Assembly (NCBI GenBank): GCA_039917655.1
Contig: JBDSJC010000112.1
Span: 1 to 22,573 of the forward strand
Length of the DNA: 22,573 nt
Source: PNKC01 sp039917655
Lineage (GTDB): Bacteria; Chloroflexota; Dehalococcoidia; Tepidiformales; Tepidiformaceae
Reading direction: 5' to 3'
In this document: positions 14,574-22,319 of the stretch, piece by piece
Position numbering within the stretch: the first letter of the stretch is position 1
How the letters are laid out: each line of letters opens with the position of its first letter
Made by a program: the position numbers and the translations under genes
Notes under the pieces: generated by a model
Seen by the model: only the letters and a program-made list of their open reading frames with translations
Told to the model about the DNA's origin: nothing
The model's database searches: none

Positions 14574-16637
14574 ATGAAGGTCTACGCAACCGAAGATATC
14601 CGCAACGTCGTCCTCATGGGTCACGGCAGCGTCGGGAAGACCACGCTCGCTGAAGCGGCCATGTTCGTCAGCGGCGGCATCAGCCGCTTCGGCACAATCG
14701 AAGATCAGAACACCTTGAGCGACTACGACGAGGACGAACATAAGCGAAAGTTCAGCCTCAACCTCTCGCTCGTCCCGGTGCAGTGGGAAGATCGAAAGAT
14801 CAACTTCATCGATACGCCAGGCTACGCGGACTTCGTTTCCGAAGTGATCTGCGGGACGCAGGCGGCGGACATGGCGCTCGTGGTCGTCGATGCAGTCTCG
14901 GGGCCGGAGGTGGGCACAGACCGCGCCTGGCAGATCGCCGAGCGCGTTGGCCTGCCGCGGATGGTTGTGATCAACCGCATGGACCGCGAAAACGCCAACT
15001 TCGAAGGCGTGCTCGCCGCGCTGCGCCAACGATGGGGGCCGAAGGTCACTCCGCTCCAGCTTCCGATCGGCGCCCACGATTCTTTCAAGGGTGTGGTCGA
15101 CCTTCTTCACATGAAGGCCTACCTCGGAGAAGACGGAGACGAGATCGACGTCCCTGCCGAGATGATGGCCGAAGCCGAGAAGCTCCGCGGAGAATTGATC
15201 GAGTGCATCGTCGAGACCGATGAAGCGCTGATGGCGAAGTATTTCGCCGATGAGGAGTTGAGCGAAGACGAACTGCGCAAAGTACTCCACGGCGGCCTCG
15301 ATCATGGGCTGATCATCCCCGTTGCCTGCGCCTCGGCGGCAAAGCAGATTGGCGTCCGCCAGCTGCTCCACAATATCGCCTTCAGTGGTCCTTCTCCCCT
15401 CGACCGCGAGACGATCCACGCCGGCGACGAAGATCTCCTCGCCGACTCTTCGGCGCCGCCCGTCGTCCTCGTGTTCAAGACCGCCGCCGACCCGTACGTT
15501 GGGCGCCTCACTTACCTGCGGGTAGTCACCGGCACGGTGAAATCGGACAGCCACCTCTGGAACGCCAACAAGAACGTCGATGAGCGCCTGGGCACGGTCT
15601 ACGTCCAGAGAGGCAAGGAGCAGGAGGCCGTCTCGGAGCTGCGCGCGGGGGACATCGGCGTGGTGGCCAAGCTCGCGCATACGCAGACCGCCGACACCCT
15701 CTGCTCCAAAGAACACGTCGTCACGCTGCCCGAGATCTCCTTCCCAAACCCCGTCTACAGCATGGCCGTCCATCCAACTTCGAAGGCGGCCGTGGACAAG
15801 CTCGGCCCAAGCCTCCAGCGCCTGCTGGAAGAGGACCCAGGACTCCGGCTCAGCCGCGACGTTTCGGGCGAGATCGTGCTCGCGGGGCTCGGGGATGCCC
15901 ACCTCGACGTCACCATCGAGCGGCTGCGGCGAAAGTTCAACGTCGATGTCGAGCTGACGCTGCCCCGCGTTCAGTACCGCGAGACCGTTGCAAAACGCGC
16001 CGAGGCGGATTACACGCACAAGAAACAGACTGGCGGACACGGGCAGTACGCCCGCGTCCACCTCCAGGTGGAACCTTTGGAACGCGGCGCCGGGCTGCAA
16101 TTCAAGGAAAAGGTTGTCGGCGGTTCGGTACCGAGGGAGTACATCCCGGCAGTCGAGAAAGGCGTGCTCGAAACCGCGCGAGGCGGCGTCTTCGCTGGCT
16201 ACGAACTGACGGACTGCGCCGTGGTACTGATCGATGGCAAGCATCATCCGGTGGACTCGAACGAGATGGCGTTTAAGGTCGCCGCCTCGCAAGCCCTGAA
16301 GGAGGCTTTGACGGGTTCAAACGGCGCCCTCCTTGAGCCGGTGATGACGATCCGGGTATTCGCCCCCGAAGCCCACGCCGGCGACGTGGTAAGCGACCTG
16401 AACACTAAGCGGGCGAAGATCCACGGGATAAACCCGGACGGCGGCATGAGCGTGATTGAAGCCGAGGTGCCCCTCGCCGAGGTGCAGCGCTACGCCAGTG
16501 ACCTTCGCTCTATCACCCAGGGACGCGGCGCATTCGAACTGGAGTTCGACCATTACGGCGAGGTGCCCGCGCACATCGCCGCCAGGGTAGTCGCGGAGCA
16601 CAAGAAGCAGATGGACGAGGCCCACGCCGCCCACTGA
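14574..16637 (+). CDS. fusA: elongation factor G family GTPase (EF-G-like paralogue)
   Basis: A 687-aa translational GTPase with all five EF-G domains. G1 is GHGSVGKTT (16-24), G3 is DTPGY (usually DTPGH), G4 is NRMD (usually NKxD) and G5 is the SA of ACASAAKQ. Domain IV carries GGHGQYARV and VGGSVPREYIPAVEKG. The region after G1 lacks the canonical EF-G effector sequence RGITI and has RKFSLNLSLVPVQW instead. These deviations point to the EF-G2/EF-G-like group, which usually coexists with a main EF-G near rpsL/rpsG; ribosomal neighbours are absent here. The ATG at 14574 is preferred over the in-frame GTG at 14565, because AAGGG lies eight bases before it. Confidence 0.9.
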   Translation: MKVYATEDIRNVVLMGHGSVGKTTLAEAAMFVSGGISRFGTIEDQNTLSDYDEDEHKRKFSLNLSLVPVQWEDRKINFIDTPGYADFVSEVICGTQAADMALVVVDAVSGPEVGTDRAWQIAERVGLPRMVVINRMDRENANFEGVLAALRQRWGPKVTPLQLPIGAHDSFKGVVDLLHMKAYLGEDGDEIDVPAEMMAEAEKLRGELIECIVETDEALMAKYFADEELSEDELRKVLHGGLDHGLIIPVACASAAKQIGVRQLLHNIAFSGPSPLDRETIHAGDEDLLADSSAPPVVLVFKTAADPYVGRLTYLRVVTGTVKSDSHLWNANKNVDERLGTVYVQRGKEQEAVSELRAGDIGVVAKLAHTQTADTLCSKEHVVTLPEISFPNPVYSMAVHPTSKAAVDKLGPSLQRLLEEDPGLRLSRDVSGEIVLAGLGDAHLDVTIERLRRKFNVDVELTLPRVQYRETVAKRAEADYTHKKQTGGHGQYARVHLQVEPLERGAGLQFKEKVVGGSVPREYIPAVEKGVLETARGGVFAGYELTDCAVVLIDGKHHPVDSNEMAFKVAASQALKEALTGSNGALLEPVMTIRVFAPEAHAGDVVSDLNTKRAKIHGINPDGGMSVIEAEVPLAEVQRYASDLRSITQGRGAFELEFDHYGEVPAHIAARVVAEHKKQMDEAHAAH

Positions 16638-16646
16638 CCGAAGCAA

Positions 16647-16661
16647 CATCGCGGTGCGATG
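16647..16661. terminator. hairpin between convergent genes
   Basis: CATCGC (16647-16652) and GCGATG (16656-16661) pair perfectly around a three-base loop, within the 26 bases separating the EF-G stop from the transglycosylase stop. No T-run follows on either strand, so a bidirectional terminator is only a possibility. Confidence 0.4.
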
Positions 16662-16663
16662 AC

Positions 16664-18544
16664 CTAAGGCGAATCGCTCGCCACGTTCGGAACGACGTTC
16701 TTGTGGTTCAACCCCGGCGTTTGCGTCGCCCCGCCCGCCACCGTGACATCGATCACGAACACGCCTCCTCCGCCGAGCAGCGGCTCGATATAGACCTTGC
16801 CGCTCATGCCCACTCCGGGCGTGAGGAAGCTGGGGTTCACCGTGATGACGAGCACACTGTCGTTGCCTTTGTGCGCGATCCGCGGCTTTGTCGCCGTCGC
16901 CTGTTGCGTCACGACGTCCGCTTCGGCGCCGATCGCCACGCTCCCATCGATCGTACGCGTCGAATCGCCAGGATGCTGGACCACGATCCAGTCTGCCGTG
17001 GTGCGCACCCGGAAGGGCGCGAGCCACGTCCCGACGTTTTTCACTATGACCACACCGTTCGTCGCCGCACCGCTGCTCGTGACGCTCAGCGAAAGCGATG
17101 TCGGGCCGCTGTACTGGAGCTTCGGGTCGCCCAGGAATTTCGAAATCAACCCGGCGCTCACCGCTGGAGTGCTGTCCTGGTGGGTTGTCACTCCACGCTC
17201 GGGGAGCGTCGTCGGGTAGTCCATGCTTGGGCAGCCGCCACCGAACCCGCCGTCCTGGCAATCCAGGAAGTTTTGAGGAGCGAATGCCGCCGCCACCCGG
17301 GGGTCGCCGAAGTCAGGAATGACGAAACCCTGGGGAAGCCAGTAACGATTCGCGGGAGACACGGGCGGGATGGTCGGCGGGGGGATGACGGGCGGGGGAG
17401 GCGGCGCAACGAACTTCGTCAGGAAACCATCGGCCGCCCACCCAACCACCCCCTTGCTCGCGCCTGAGGCGATCTTTACGTTCCAGAACGAGTTCTGGCT
17501 TACGCCCACCTGCGGCCCACCAAGGATTTCCAACTGCGTGCCATCAGCAACGCAGGCCAGTTGCGCGGTGAGCGGCGTCGCGCGAATCTTCAAGCACTCG
17601 GGGGCTGTCCCGGTGACCATCACAAGGTCGCCAACCGCGAATGGGCCACCGGCCACGGCCACGCTCTCGCCGGGATTGGCCTGAGCCGAGACAACCGCCA
17701 CGGGCTTGGCGGGCGGGTAGCGCAGGCAGCCGTAGACCAACTCCTCGTAGGTGTAATCGCTTCGCACAAACGTACCGAAGCCGGGGGCCGTCTTGTCGTT
17801 GCAATGCCAAACATCGCCTCGCAGCGGATTGCGACCGGGGTTCAGGGGGTGGTTGCTGAAGGCGAAGCCGTTGTAGCTCCAGATGGCGTAGTACCAGTCT
17901 TCGAGCGCCGCCGGGTCACCGGTGCCGGCGATCGGGCGGAAGTTCGGGGCGCTGTTCCACTTATCGGCGAGGATCCGCACGCCCTCCGCGATGTTGAACA
18001 GCGGATGCGTACCGATGATCGCCTGGCGAGCGGACGGCACGCCGAATTCAAGCGCGGGCGGGGCCGCTGCGTGGCCCATGCCGCTCGTAATCTGGCCGAT
18101 GCCGTAGCCGCAGTCAGTCGATAGCAGCGTCGCACCGACCCCGCCGAACGGCACGCTGCCGCTCGCGTTCCCCCAGGCCCCAGCAGCCGATTCCACCCAG
18201 GCGATCGATTTGTAGAGGCTCGGCGGGATTGGCCGCGCGGTCGAAGCCGGTGTACGGCCGGTCCGCAGGCCGCTCTCGAGGCCCTGGTAGGTGACATCGA
18301 TCGTCTCGCCACTGGAGAGCGTGTAGGCAGGCGGGATCGCCTTACCCGCGGCCGCCAACTCGATCGCCTGGTTGTAGCCAGTTATGTAGTCTTCGAGTTC
18401 GTAGGTATCGAAATCGAAGCCATGGAACGGCGCGTGGCAGGCCAGGTGGTCCGCCCGGCTAACGCCGGGGCTCCAAAACGCGTACGCCAACGCGGCCACC
18501 GTGAGCAGGGCGAGCATCCCCGCGCGAGCTAGCGTGCGGCCCAT
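16664..18544 (-). CDS. secreted lytic transglycosylase-like protein with SH3b-like and Ig-like regions
   Basis: A 626-aa exported protein. A signal peptide covers residues 1-31 (cleavage near SRA-D). The transglycosylase-like domain, about 85-260, has catalytic Glu118 in SIAWVESAAG, GYGIGQIT (146-153), NIAEGVRILADKW (184-196) and WYYAIWSYNGF (217-227), the usual SLT landmarks. Next comes an SH3b-like region (about 295-385: VTGTAPECLKIRATP ... GVVGWAADGFLTKF), a proline-rich linker and a beta-rich Ig/BACON-like C-terminal part (about 475-605). Predicted to cut peptidoglycan outside the membrane. The gene begins 16 bases inside the end of the upstream beta-propeller gene and is the last of a three-gene operon. 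Confidence 0.88.
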   Translation of the reverse strand: MGRTLARAGMLALLTVAALAYAFWSPGVSRADHLACHAPFHGFDFDTYELEDYITGYNQAIELAAAGKAIPPAYTLSSGETIDVTYQGLESGLRTGRTPASTARPIPPSLYKSIAWVESAAGAWGNASGSVPFGGVGATLLSTDCGYGIGQITSGMGHAAAPPALEFGVPSARQAIIGTHPLFNIAEGVRILADKWNSAPNFRPIAGTGDPAALEDWYYAIWSYNGFAFSNHPLNPGRNPLRGDVWHCNDKTAPGFGTFVRSDYTYEELVYGCLRYPPAKPVAVVSAQANPGESVAVAGGPFAVGDLVMVTGTAPECLKIRATPLTAQLACVADGTQLEILGGPQVGVSQNSFWNVKIASGASKGVVGWAADGFLTKFVAPPPPPVIPPPTIPPVSPANRYWLPQGFVIPDFGDPRVAAAFAPQNFLDCQDGGFGGGCPSMDYPTTLPERGVTTHQDSTPAVSAGLISKFLGDPKLQYSGPTSLSLSVTSSGAATNGVVIVKNVGTWLAPFRVRTTADWIVVQHPGDSTRTIDGSVAIGAEADVVTQQATATKPRIAHKGNDSVLVITVNPSFLTPGVGMSGKVYIEPLLGGGGVFVIDVTVAGGATQTPGLNHKNVVPNVASDSP

Positions 18545-19668
18545 CCGTAGAACCTTGTGAAGTTCGGGACATCGATGCGGTTAGAACCTGCCATCAACTG
18601 GAGGGTGGGGGAGCCCGGCTGGCTAAAGCTGCTCCCGGACCAGTGGGTGACGCTGAGCGTTGATCCGTCCGGCGCGTACTCCAGAGGGACATCAAACCCC
18701 CCGACCGAAAGGGATTGCGATTGCGCCTGCGTCTCGCCGATCTCCGTGGATCGCGCCGCGCTCGATGGTTCGCGGCCAAACGTGGCTGATCCGGCTCCGG
18801 GTTTCCACGCAGCACCCAGTTGCTGAGTCGCCGCCCCGCTCTGCCCTTCGACTTCGCGCCCTTCGCTGCCATCGACGTTCCGAGTGCGGGCGACGTAGCG
18901 AAGCCCGCTCTCCAGGTTGGCTTCGATGAACGCCACCTGGGCGCCGTCCGGGCTCAGCCGCCAATCGCGGGTGATCTGCGGGCTCAGCAGGGCAATTTCC
19001 GCGCCGTTCCGAACAAGGTGCGAGCCCGAGCCGTCGATGCTGACGCTGATTAGCACGCCCGCCAAATCAAAGCCAATCGCGTAGGCGCCCAGCGGCGCGG
19101 GCACGTCGAACAACTCCGCCGCTGCGCCGTCCCTCACCGCAACTCGAAGAAATCGGACGTTAGGCCGTGCTTTCCCACCATCTACCTCCCGCGTCACGAC
19201 GATCGAACGTCCGTCCAACGACCAAACTGCCGTCTGCAGCGCACCAACATCGCCCGCCAGGTGCTTCGTCTCACCGGACTCGAGGTCAAGCAAGAGGAGC
19301 GAGGCTTCCGGCCTGGTCGGCGAGCCAGCGTCAACGGTCACGAGCGCGAGTTGCTTCCCGTTCGGAGAGACAGAGCCGCTGGCCGTGAAGCCGGGTAGGT
19401 GTGGTACACGCGCAACTTCGACTGCCTCGCCGCCACCCGCGGGGGTCACAGCGACCACGTCGTACTCCTCCTCGGGACGCGAGACGACGGCGTAGCTACC
19501 GCTCGGGGCGCTCGCGAATGCGGTCTTCGTTGAACCCTTGAGCCCTGCCCCGGTGATGATCGCGGCCGCGATCGGCAACACTGCCGCGAACGCCGCAAGG
19601 ACCGTCGCCCCGATGAAGACGTATTGGAGATGGCTTCGTGCCGGTCTTGAGCGAATGCTTATTGCCAA
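18529..19668 (-). CDS. membrane-anchored TolB/WD40-like beta-propeller protein (copy 2)
   Basis: A 379-aa protein with one N-terminal membrane helix (about 15-40) and an extracytoplasmic beta-propeller built of PDG-type blades: SVSPNGKQLALV, WSLDGRSIVV, WRLSPDGAQVAFIEA, YAPDGSTLSV. It is a paralogue of the next gene upstream (19694-20827), sharing TRDW-LSPDG and Q-GAAW-PG, and both end in a FxGW stretch. The start is a TTG with a GGGAG ribosome site eight bases upstream; no ATG is better placed. It overlaps the transglycosylase gene by 16 bases. It may act as a binding or scaffolding partner of that enzyme (inference). Confidence 0.82.
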   Translation of the reverse strand: MAISIRSRPARSHLQYVFIGATVLAAFAAVLPIAAAIITGAGLKGSTKTAFASAPSGSYAVVSRPEEEYDVVAVTPAGGGEAVEVARVPHLPGFTASGSVSPNGKQLALVTVDAGSPTRPEASLLLLDLESGETKHLAGDVGALQTAVWSLDGRSIVVTREVDGGKARPNVRFLRVAVRDGAAAELFDVPAPLGAYAIGFDLAGVLISVSIDGSGSHLVRNGAEIALLSPQITRDWRLSPDGAQVAFIEANLESGLRYVARTRNVDGSEGREVEGQSGAATQQLGAAWKPGAGSATFGREPSSAARSTEIGETQAQSQSLSVGGFDVPLEYAPDGSTLSVTHWSGSSFSQPGSPTLQLMAGSNRIDVPNFTRFYGWAAR

Positions 19669-19693
19669 ATAGAATCTCCCGCGTATCGCAAGG

Positions 19694-20827
19694 TCATTTC
19701 AAGTCCCGGACCCAGCCGATGAACGAGGCCCCCAGTTGGTTACTGAGCTGCGTTCGGCTGGCGGTGGTGACGAATTCGATGGACGGCGCGGAGCCGCCAG
19801 GACCGTCGTTCGTAGTGGAATAGACGGCGCCCACCAGGGTGGACCCATCTGGCGACCAACGCTGCGGGACAACGTAAGCACTATCGTCGGGGTTGTGCGA
19901 AAGCCGCAGCGAGCCGCCCGGTCCGCCAAACACCGGCACCTGGGAACCTGGCAACCACGCTGCCCCGAACTGGTTTGCGCTGGCCACGTTGGACGAGACA
20001 GCGCCGGTGGCGATGATCAGCGTGCGGCCGGCGAACGCCAACTCACGCGCCCCCACGGCTTCGATGTACGCCAAACGCGAGCCGTCGGGGCTCAGCGACC
20101 AGTCGCGTGTCCGTCCAGGGCCGAGGCTCGCGACCCGTTGGAGGCGTCCCTCTCGCTCTGCCCAGAGCGTGGAACCCGCTTGATCGAGGGCAACCACGAA
20201 CAGACGTGTGCTGTCCAGGCTGTAGCCCACCGGGATCACGTCAAACACGTTCTCTAGCCGCGCCACAACCGTTGCCGAGCCATCTGCGATCGAGATTTCG
20301 ACGAGTTCGGCCGACACCCGCCCAGCATCGTCTGGGAGCGAAGAGCGGCGCGCCGCCAACCGGCTGCCGTCCGGCGACCAGGCGAGGGGCGAAAGGTAAT
20401 CGAGCGGCTCCACGACCGCACGCATCCCGCCGCCGGGCAGCGCCACGAGACTGAGGGAGGCATGCGGGCTGCTCGAAGGCGAAACCGAAAGCACGGCCAG
20501 CGAATCGCCAAGCGGCGAGGCGGCGCCCCGAGCGTGCAATGCGAAGGTTGAGTGGAAAGCGCCGATCACTCGGCCTGGCGCTGATTCACCCACCTGGCGG
20601 ACGTACAGCAGGTCGCTCTCGTGGTCGGGTGCGAAGTACGCCATCGAACGGATCTCAGCGGCGTTCACCAGCGGCAGGGCCGCGTAGGAGTCGTCGTTCG
20701 AGATGGAGGAGGCGCCGAAGACCGCCCAGGCGAGAATCGTCACAGCGATTGCGAAGGCGCCCATCAACACCGGTTCGAGGGCGGGCGGCAGGAAAAATCC
20801 GTGTCCACGGACGGGCGGTACTAACAC
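19694..20827 (-). CDS. membrane-anchored TolB/WD40-like beta-propeller protein (copy 1)
   Basis: A 377-aa protein with a membrane helix at about 20-42 and propeller blades outside: SPLAWSPDGSRLAARR, VGYSLDSTRLFVVAL, WSLSPDGSRLAYIEA, QRWSPDGSTLVGAV, ending in FIGWVRDLK. The start is a GTG with a GAGGT ribosome site eight bases upstream. An ATG 21 codons later, just before the helix, is an alternative but has no ribosome site. It is the first gene of the envelope operon, with 25 bases to its paralogue. No catalytic residues are seen; the family mainly serves in protein or ligand binding. Confidence 0.82.
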   Translation of the reverse strand: MLVPPVRGHGFFLPPALEPVLMGAFAIAVTILAWAVFGASSISNDDSYAALPLVNAAEIRSMAYFAPDHESDLLYVRQVGESAPGRVIGAFHSTFALHARGAASPLGDSLAVLSVSPSSSPHASLSLVALPGGGMRAVVEPLDYLSPLAWSPDGSRLAARRSSLPDDAGRVSAELVEISIADGSATVVARLENVFDVIPVGYSLDSTRLFVVALDQAGSTLWAEREGRLQRVASLGPGRTRDWSLSPDGSRLAYIEAVGARELAFAGRTLIIATGAVSSNVASANQFGAAWLPGSQVPVFGGPGGSLRLSHNPDDSAYVVPQRWSPDGSTLVGAVYSTTNDGPGGSAPSIEFVTTASRTQLSNQLGASFIGWVRDLK

Positions 20828-20856
20828 ACGGCTACCTCGCGCTGACGTTGCCAGGC

Positions 20857-21024
20857 GCCCTGAAAGGGCATCCAGCTCCGGCGGTCAGGAATGGCTCTCG
20901 CGTGCCACCCCCGGCTGCTTGACCGAGTGCCGGTACCCCCGCGGCGTACCGTCTCTCAGCTCGTGGAAACGAATTCCCCCGAGCACGAAAGCGCCGATTC
21001 CATCCGTTCGAAAACGGCCGGAAT
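20857..21024 (-). ncRNA. candidate structured leader RNA of the envelope operon
   Basis: Successive hairpins read on the minus strand. H1 (20997-21024): ATTCC/GGAAT outer, CCGTT/AACGG inner, TTCG loop. H2 (20959-20984): GCTCG/CGAGC outer, GGGAA/TTTCC inner, TTCG loop. H3 (20931-20951): CGGTAC/GTACCG. H4 (20882-20925): CGGTCA/TGACCG outer and TGGC/GCCA inner. H5 (20857-20869): GCCCT/AGGGC. G-U pairs in H1 and H2 become A-C mismatches on the plus strand, so the minus strand is the likely RNA. A promoter sits just upstream and the GTG of the first operon gene just downstream. No known riboswitch signature is complete. Confidence 0.45.
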
Positions 21025-21042
21025 GTCACCCTCGACTCGGGG

Positions 21043-21071
21043 AAGGTACTAACGCGATCCGTTTGCGTCAA
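21043..21071 (-). promoter_or_regulatory. promoter candidate for the envelope operon
   Basis: On the minus strand, TTGACG (21066-21071), 17 bases, TACCTT (21043-21048). The -35 matches five of six and the -10 has the TAnnnT core. Transcription from about 21036 would leave a leader of about 209 nt before the GTG at 20827. Confidence 0.5.
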
Positions 21072-21108
21072 TCAAAAAGGGCGGCTTTCCGGCGAAATCG
21101 CGCACTTG

Positions 21109-21117
21109 TGCTAACAT
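21109..21117 (+). promoter_or_regulatory. extended -10 promoter for the M50 gene
   Basis: TG-C-TAACAT is an extended -10 element ending nine bases before the ATG at 21127. The predicted start lies about three bases before the ATG, and no ribosome site exists, so the transcript would be essentially leaderless. It is back to back with the minus-strand promoter at 21043-21071. Confidence 0.4.
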
Positions 21118-21126
21118 TTCTCGCGA

Positions 21127-21813
21127 ATGCTCCGATTCCTTAACGAATTTTCCGACAACCCGTCCGCGCTGTTCGCCTACCTTGCTGCCTTCTGCTTCGC
21201 GTTCGTCACGGGCATCGCATTCCACGAGTTTAGCCACGCCTGGACGGCCAACGAATTGGGCGATGACACAGCCAAGCGGCTCGGACGGGTGAGCCTCAAC
21301 CCCATCCGCCATTTGGACCCGCTCGGCACGGTACTGCTTCTCCTCATCGGGTTCGGCTGGGGCAAGCCGACGCCGGTCAACCCCTATCGCCTGCGCAACG
21401 GCGTAAAGCGTGGCAACCTGATCGTGGCCGCCGCCGGGCCGCTTTCGAACTTCTTCTTCGCTGCGTTGGCGGCGCTCCCCCTGAAACTTGGACTGATCGA
21501 TTCCGTCGCAAGCTTCGACAACATTCGGAGCGCCAGCGGGGTCGAAATCTTCGGCCTCTTCCTCGTCTTTACGATTTACATCAACGTGCTGCTCGGAGTC
21601 TTCAACTTGATCCCCATCGCGCCGCTGGACGGCTTCAAGGTGGCCGTGGGCCTCCTCCCGGATCAGCTTTCGCGCGAACTCGACAAGCTGAGCAAGTGGG
21701 GGCCAGGCATTCTTATGTCGCTTTTCGTCCTCAGCTGGGTCGCGCCGCAGTACAACGTGCTCGGCTGGTTCCTTGGGCGCGTGAGCAGCCTCATCTTCAA
21801 CGTGATCGTCTAG
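21127..21813 (+). CDS. site-2 protease family (M50) membrane protein
   Basis: A 228-aa polytopic protein. The zinc motif HEFSH (33-37) lies in the first membrane segment, and NLIPIAPLDGFK (160-171) supplies the third ligand Asp168 in the second core segment. The short size and the absence of a PDZ domain match the compact YwhC-like group of M50 proteases, not RseP. Cleavage within a membrane helix of a substrate protein is expected; the target is unknown. The ATG has no ribosome site but a close extended -10 box. It is first in a plus-strand set with an HD protein and prephenate dehydrogenase. Confidence 0.93.
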   Translation: MLRFLNEFSDNPSALFAYLAAFCFAFVTGIAFHEFSHAWTANELGDDTAKRLGRVSLNPIRHLDPLGTVLLLLIGFGWGKPTPVNPYRLRNGVKRGNLIVAAAGPLSNFFFAALAALPLKLGLIDSVASFDNIRSASGVEIFGLFLVFTIYINVLLGVFNLIPIAPLDGFKVAVGLLPDQLSRELDKLSKWGPGILMSLFVLSWVAPQYNVLGWFLGRVSSLIFNVIV

Positions 21814-22295
21814 TGCCCGAGCGCCTGCGCCAGTTCCGCCAGGCATCTGCTCTCCCCACTGGCGCCGATTTCGAACTCGCCTCCCGCTACCTCGATGGTC
21901 CTCTTCTCGCGCTCTTTCGCGGTCAGCACCCGCGAGACATCGCCCACAGCGCGGGCACCGCCCGTTGGCTGCTGGAACGCGGCGAAACCGCAATTGACCT
22001 CATCGTCGCGGCGTTCGTCCACGATGTGGCCAAGGGGCAGCAACGTCGCGCGGACCGCGTAGCGTGGGTACTGGCAGGCTACGCTGGAATGGAAAAGCGT
22101 CTCGCCGCCCCAAATTCGCGCCTCGCAATCCGGCGAGCGATGGCCCGCAGCGCGGACCACAGCGTGGCTGGGGCTCGGCTGCTTTTGGAGGCCGGCGCAG
22201 CCCCGGCCGTGGCGGAACTTACCCGCCTTCACCACGCGCCACCCGGAACGGATCGTGTGCTAGCCTTACTCCAACAGGCAGACGCCGCAAACTGA
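21813..22295 (+). CDS. HD-domain protein, putative phosphohydrolase
   Basis: A 160-aa protein whose GTG start overlaps the stop of the M50 gene by one base (TAGTG), a classic coupling junction. The metal-binding pattern His45 ... His70-Asp71 ... His116 ... His140/141 ... Asp157 is that of HD hydrolases of nucleotides or phosphate esters. HDVAKG (70-75) is the core. The short length, with no other domain, resembles small YqeK-like or HDIG-type proteins. Substrate unknown. The frame extends upstream to 21696 inside the M50 gene, but that part has no protein-like features. Confidence 0.85.
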   Translation: MPERLRQFRQASALPTGADFELASRYLDGPLLALFRGQHPRDIAHSAGTARWLLERGETAIDLIVAAFVHDVAKGQQRRADRVAWVLAGYAGMEKRLAAPNSRLAIRRAMARSADHSVAGARLLLEAGAAPAVAELTRLHHAPPGTDRVLALLQQADAAN

Positions 22296-22319
22296 ATCTG
22301 ATCTGCCCCTGGGGACCAC

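Noticed and set aside
14538..16292. 584-codon open frame on the minus strand, antisense to the EF-G gene
   Set aside because: It mirrors the codon pattern of a highly conserved EF-G gene, has His/Arg/Asp-rich composition with no domain, and is a usual by-product of high GC third positions.
20895..20925. T-box-like GGTGGCACGCG on the minus strand
   Set aside because: One base short of the T-box core GGTGGNACCGCG, with no long stem I or specifier loop and no tRNA synthetase or amino-acid gene downstream.
20945..20985. TPP-riboswitch-like CTGAGAG after a GGGG run on the minus strand
   Set aside because: The second half of the TPP aptamer (ACCTGATC...GCGTAGGGA) is missing.
20832..21071. 79-codon minus-strand frame across the leader
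   Set aside because: It would start at the -35 box of the promoter, has no ribosome site and no protein-like composition; the hairpins explain the region better.
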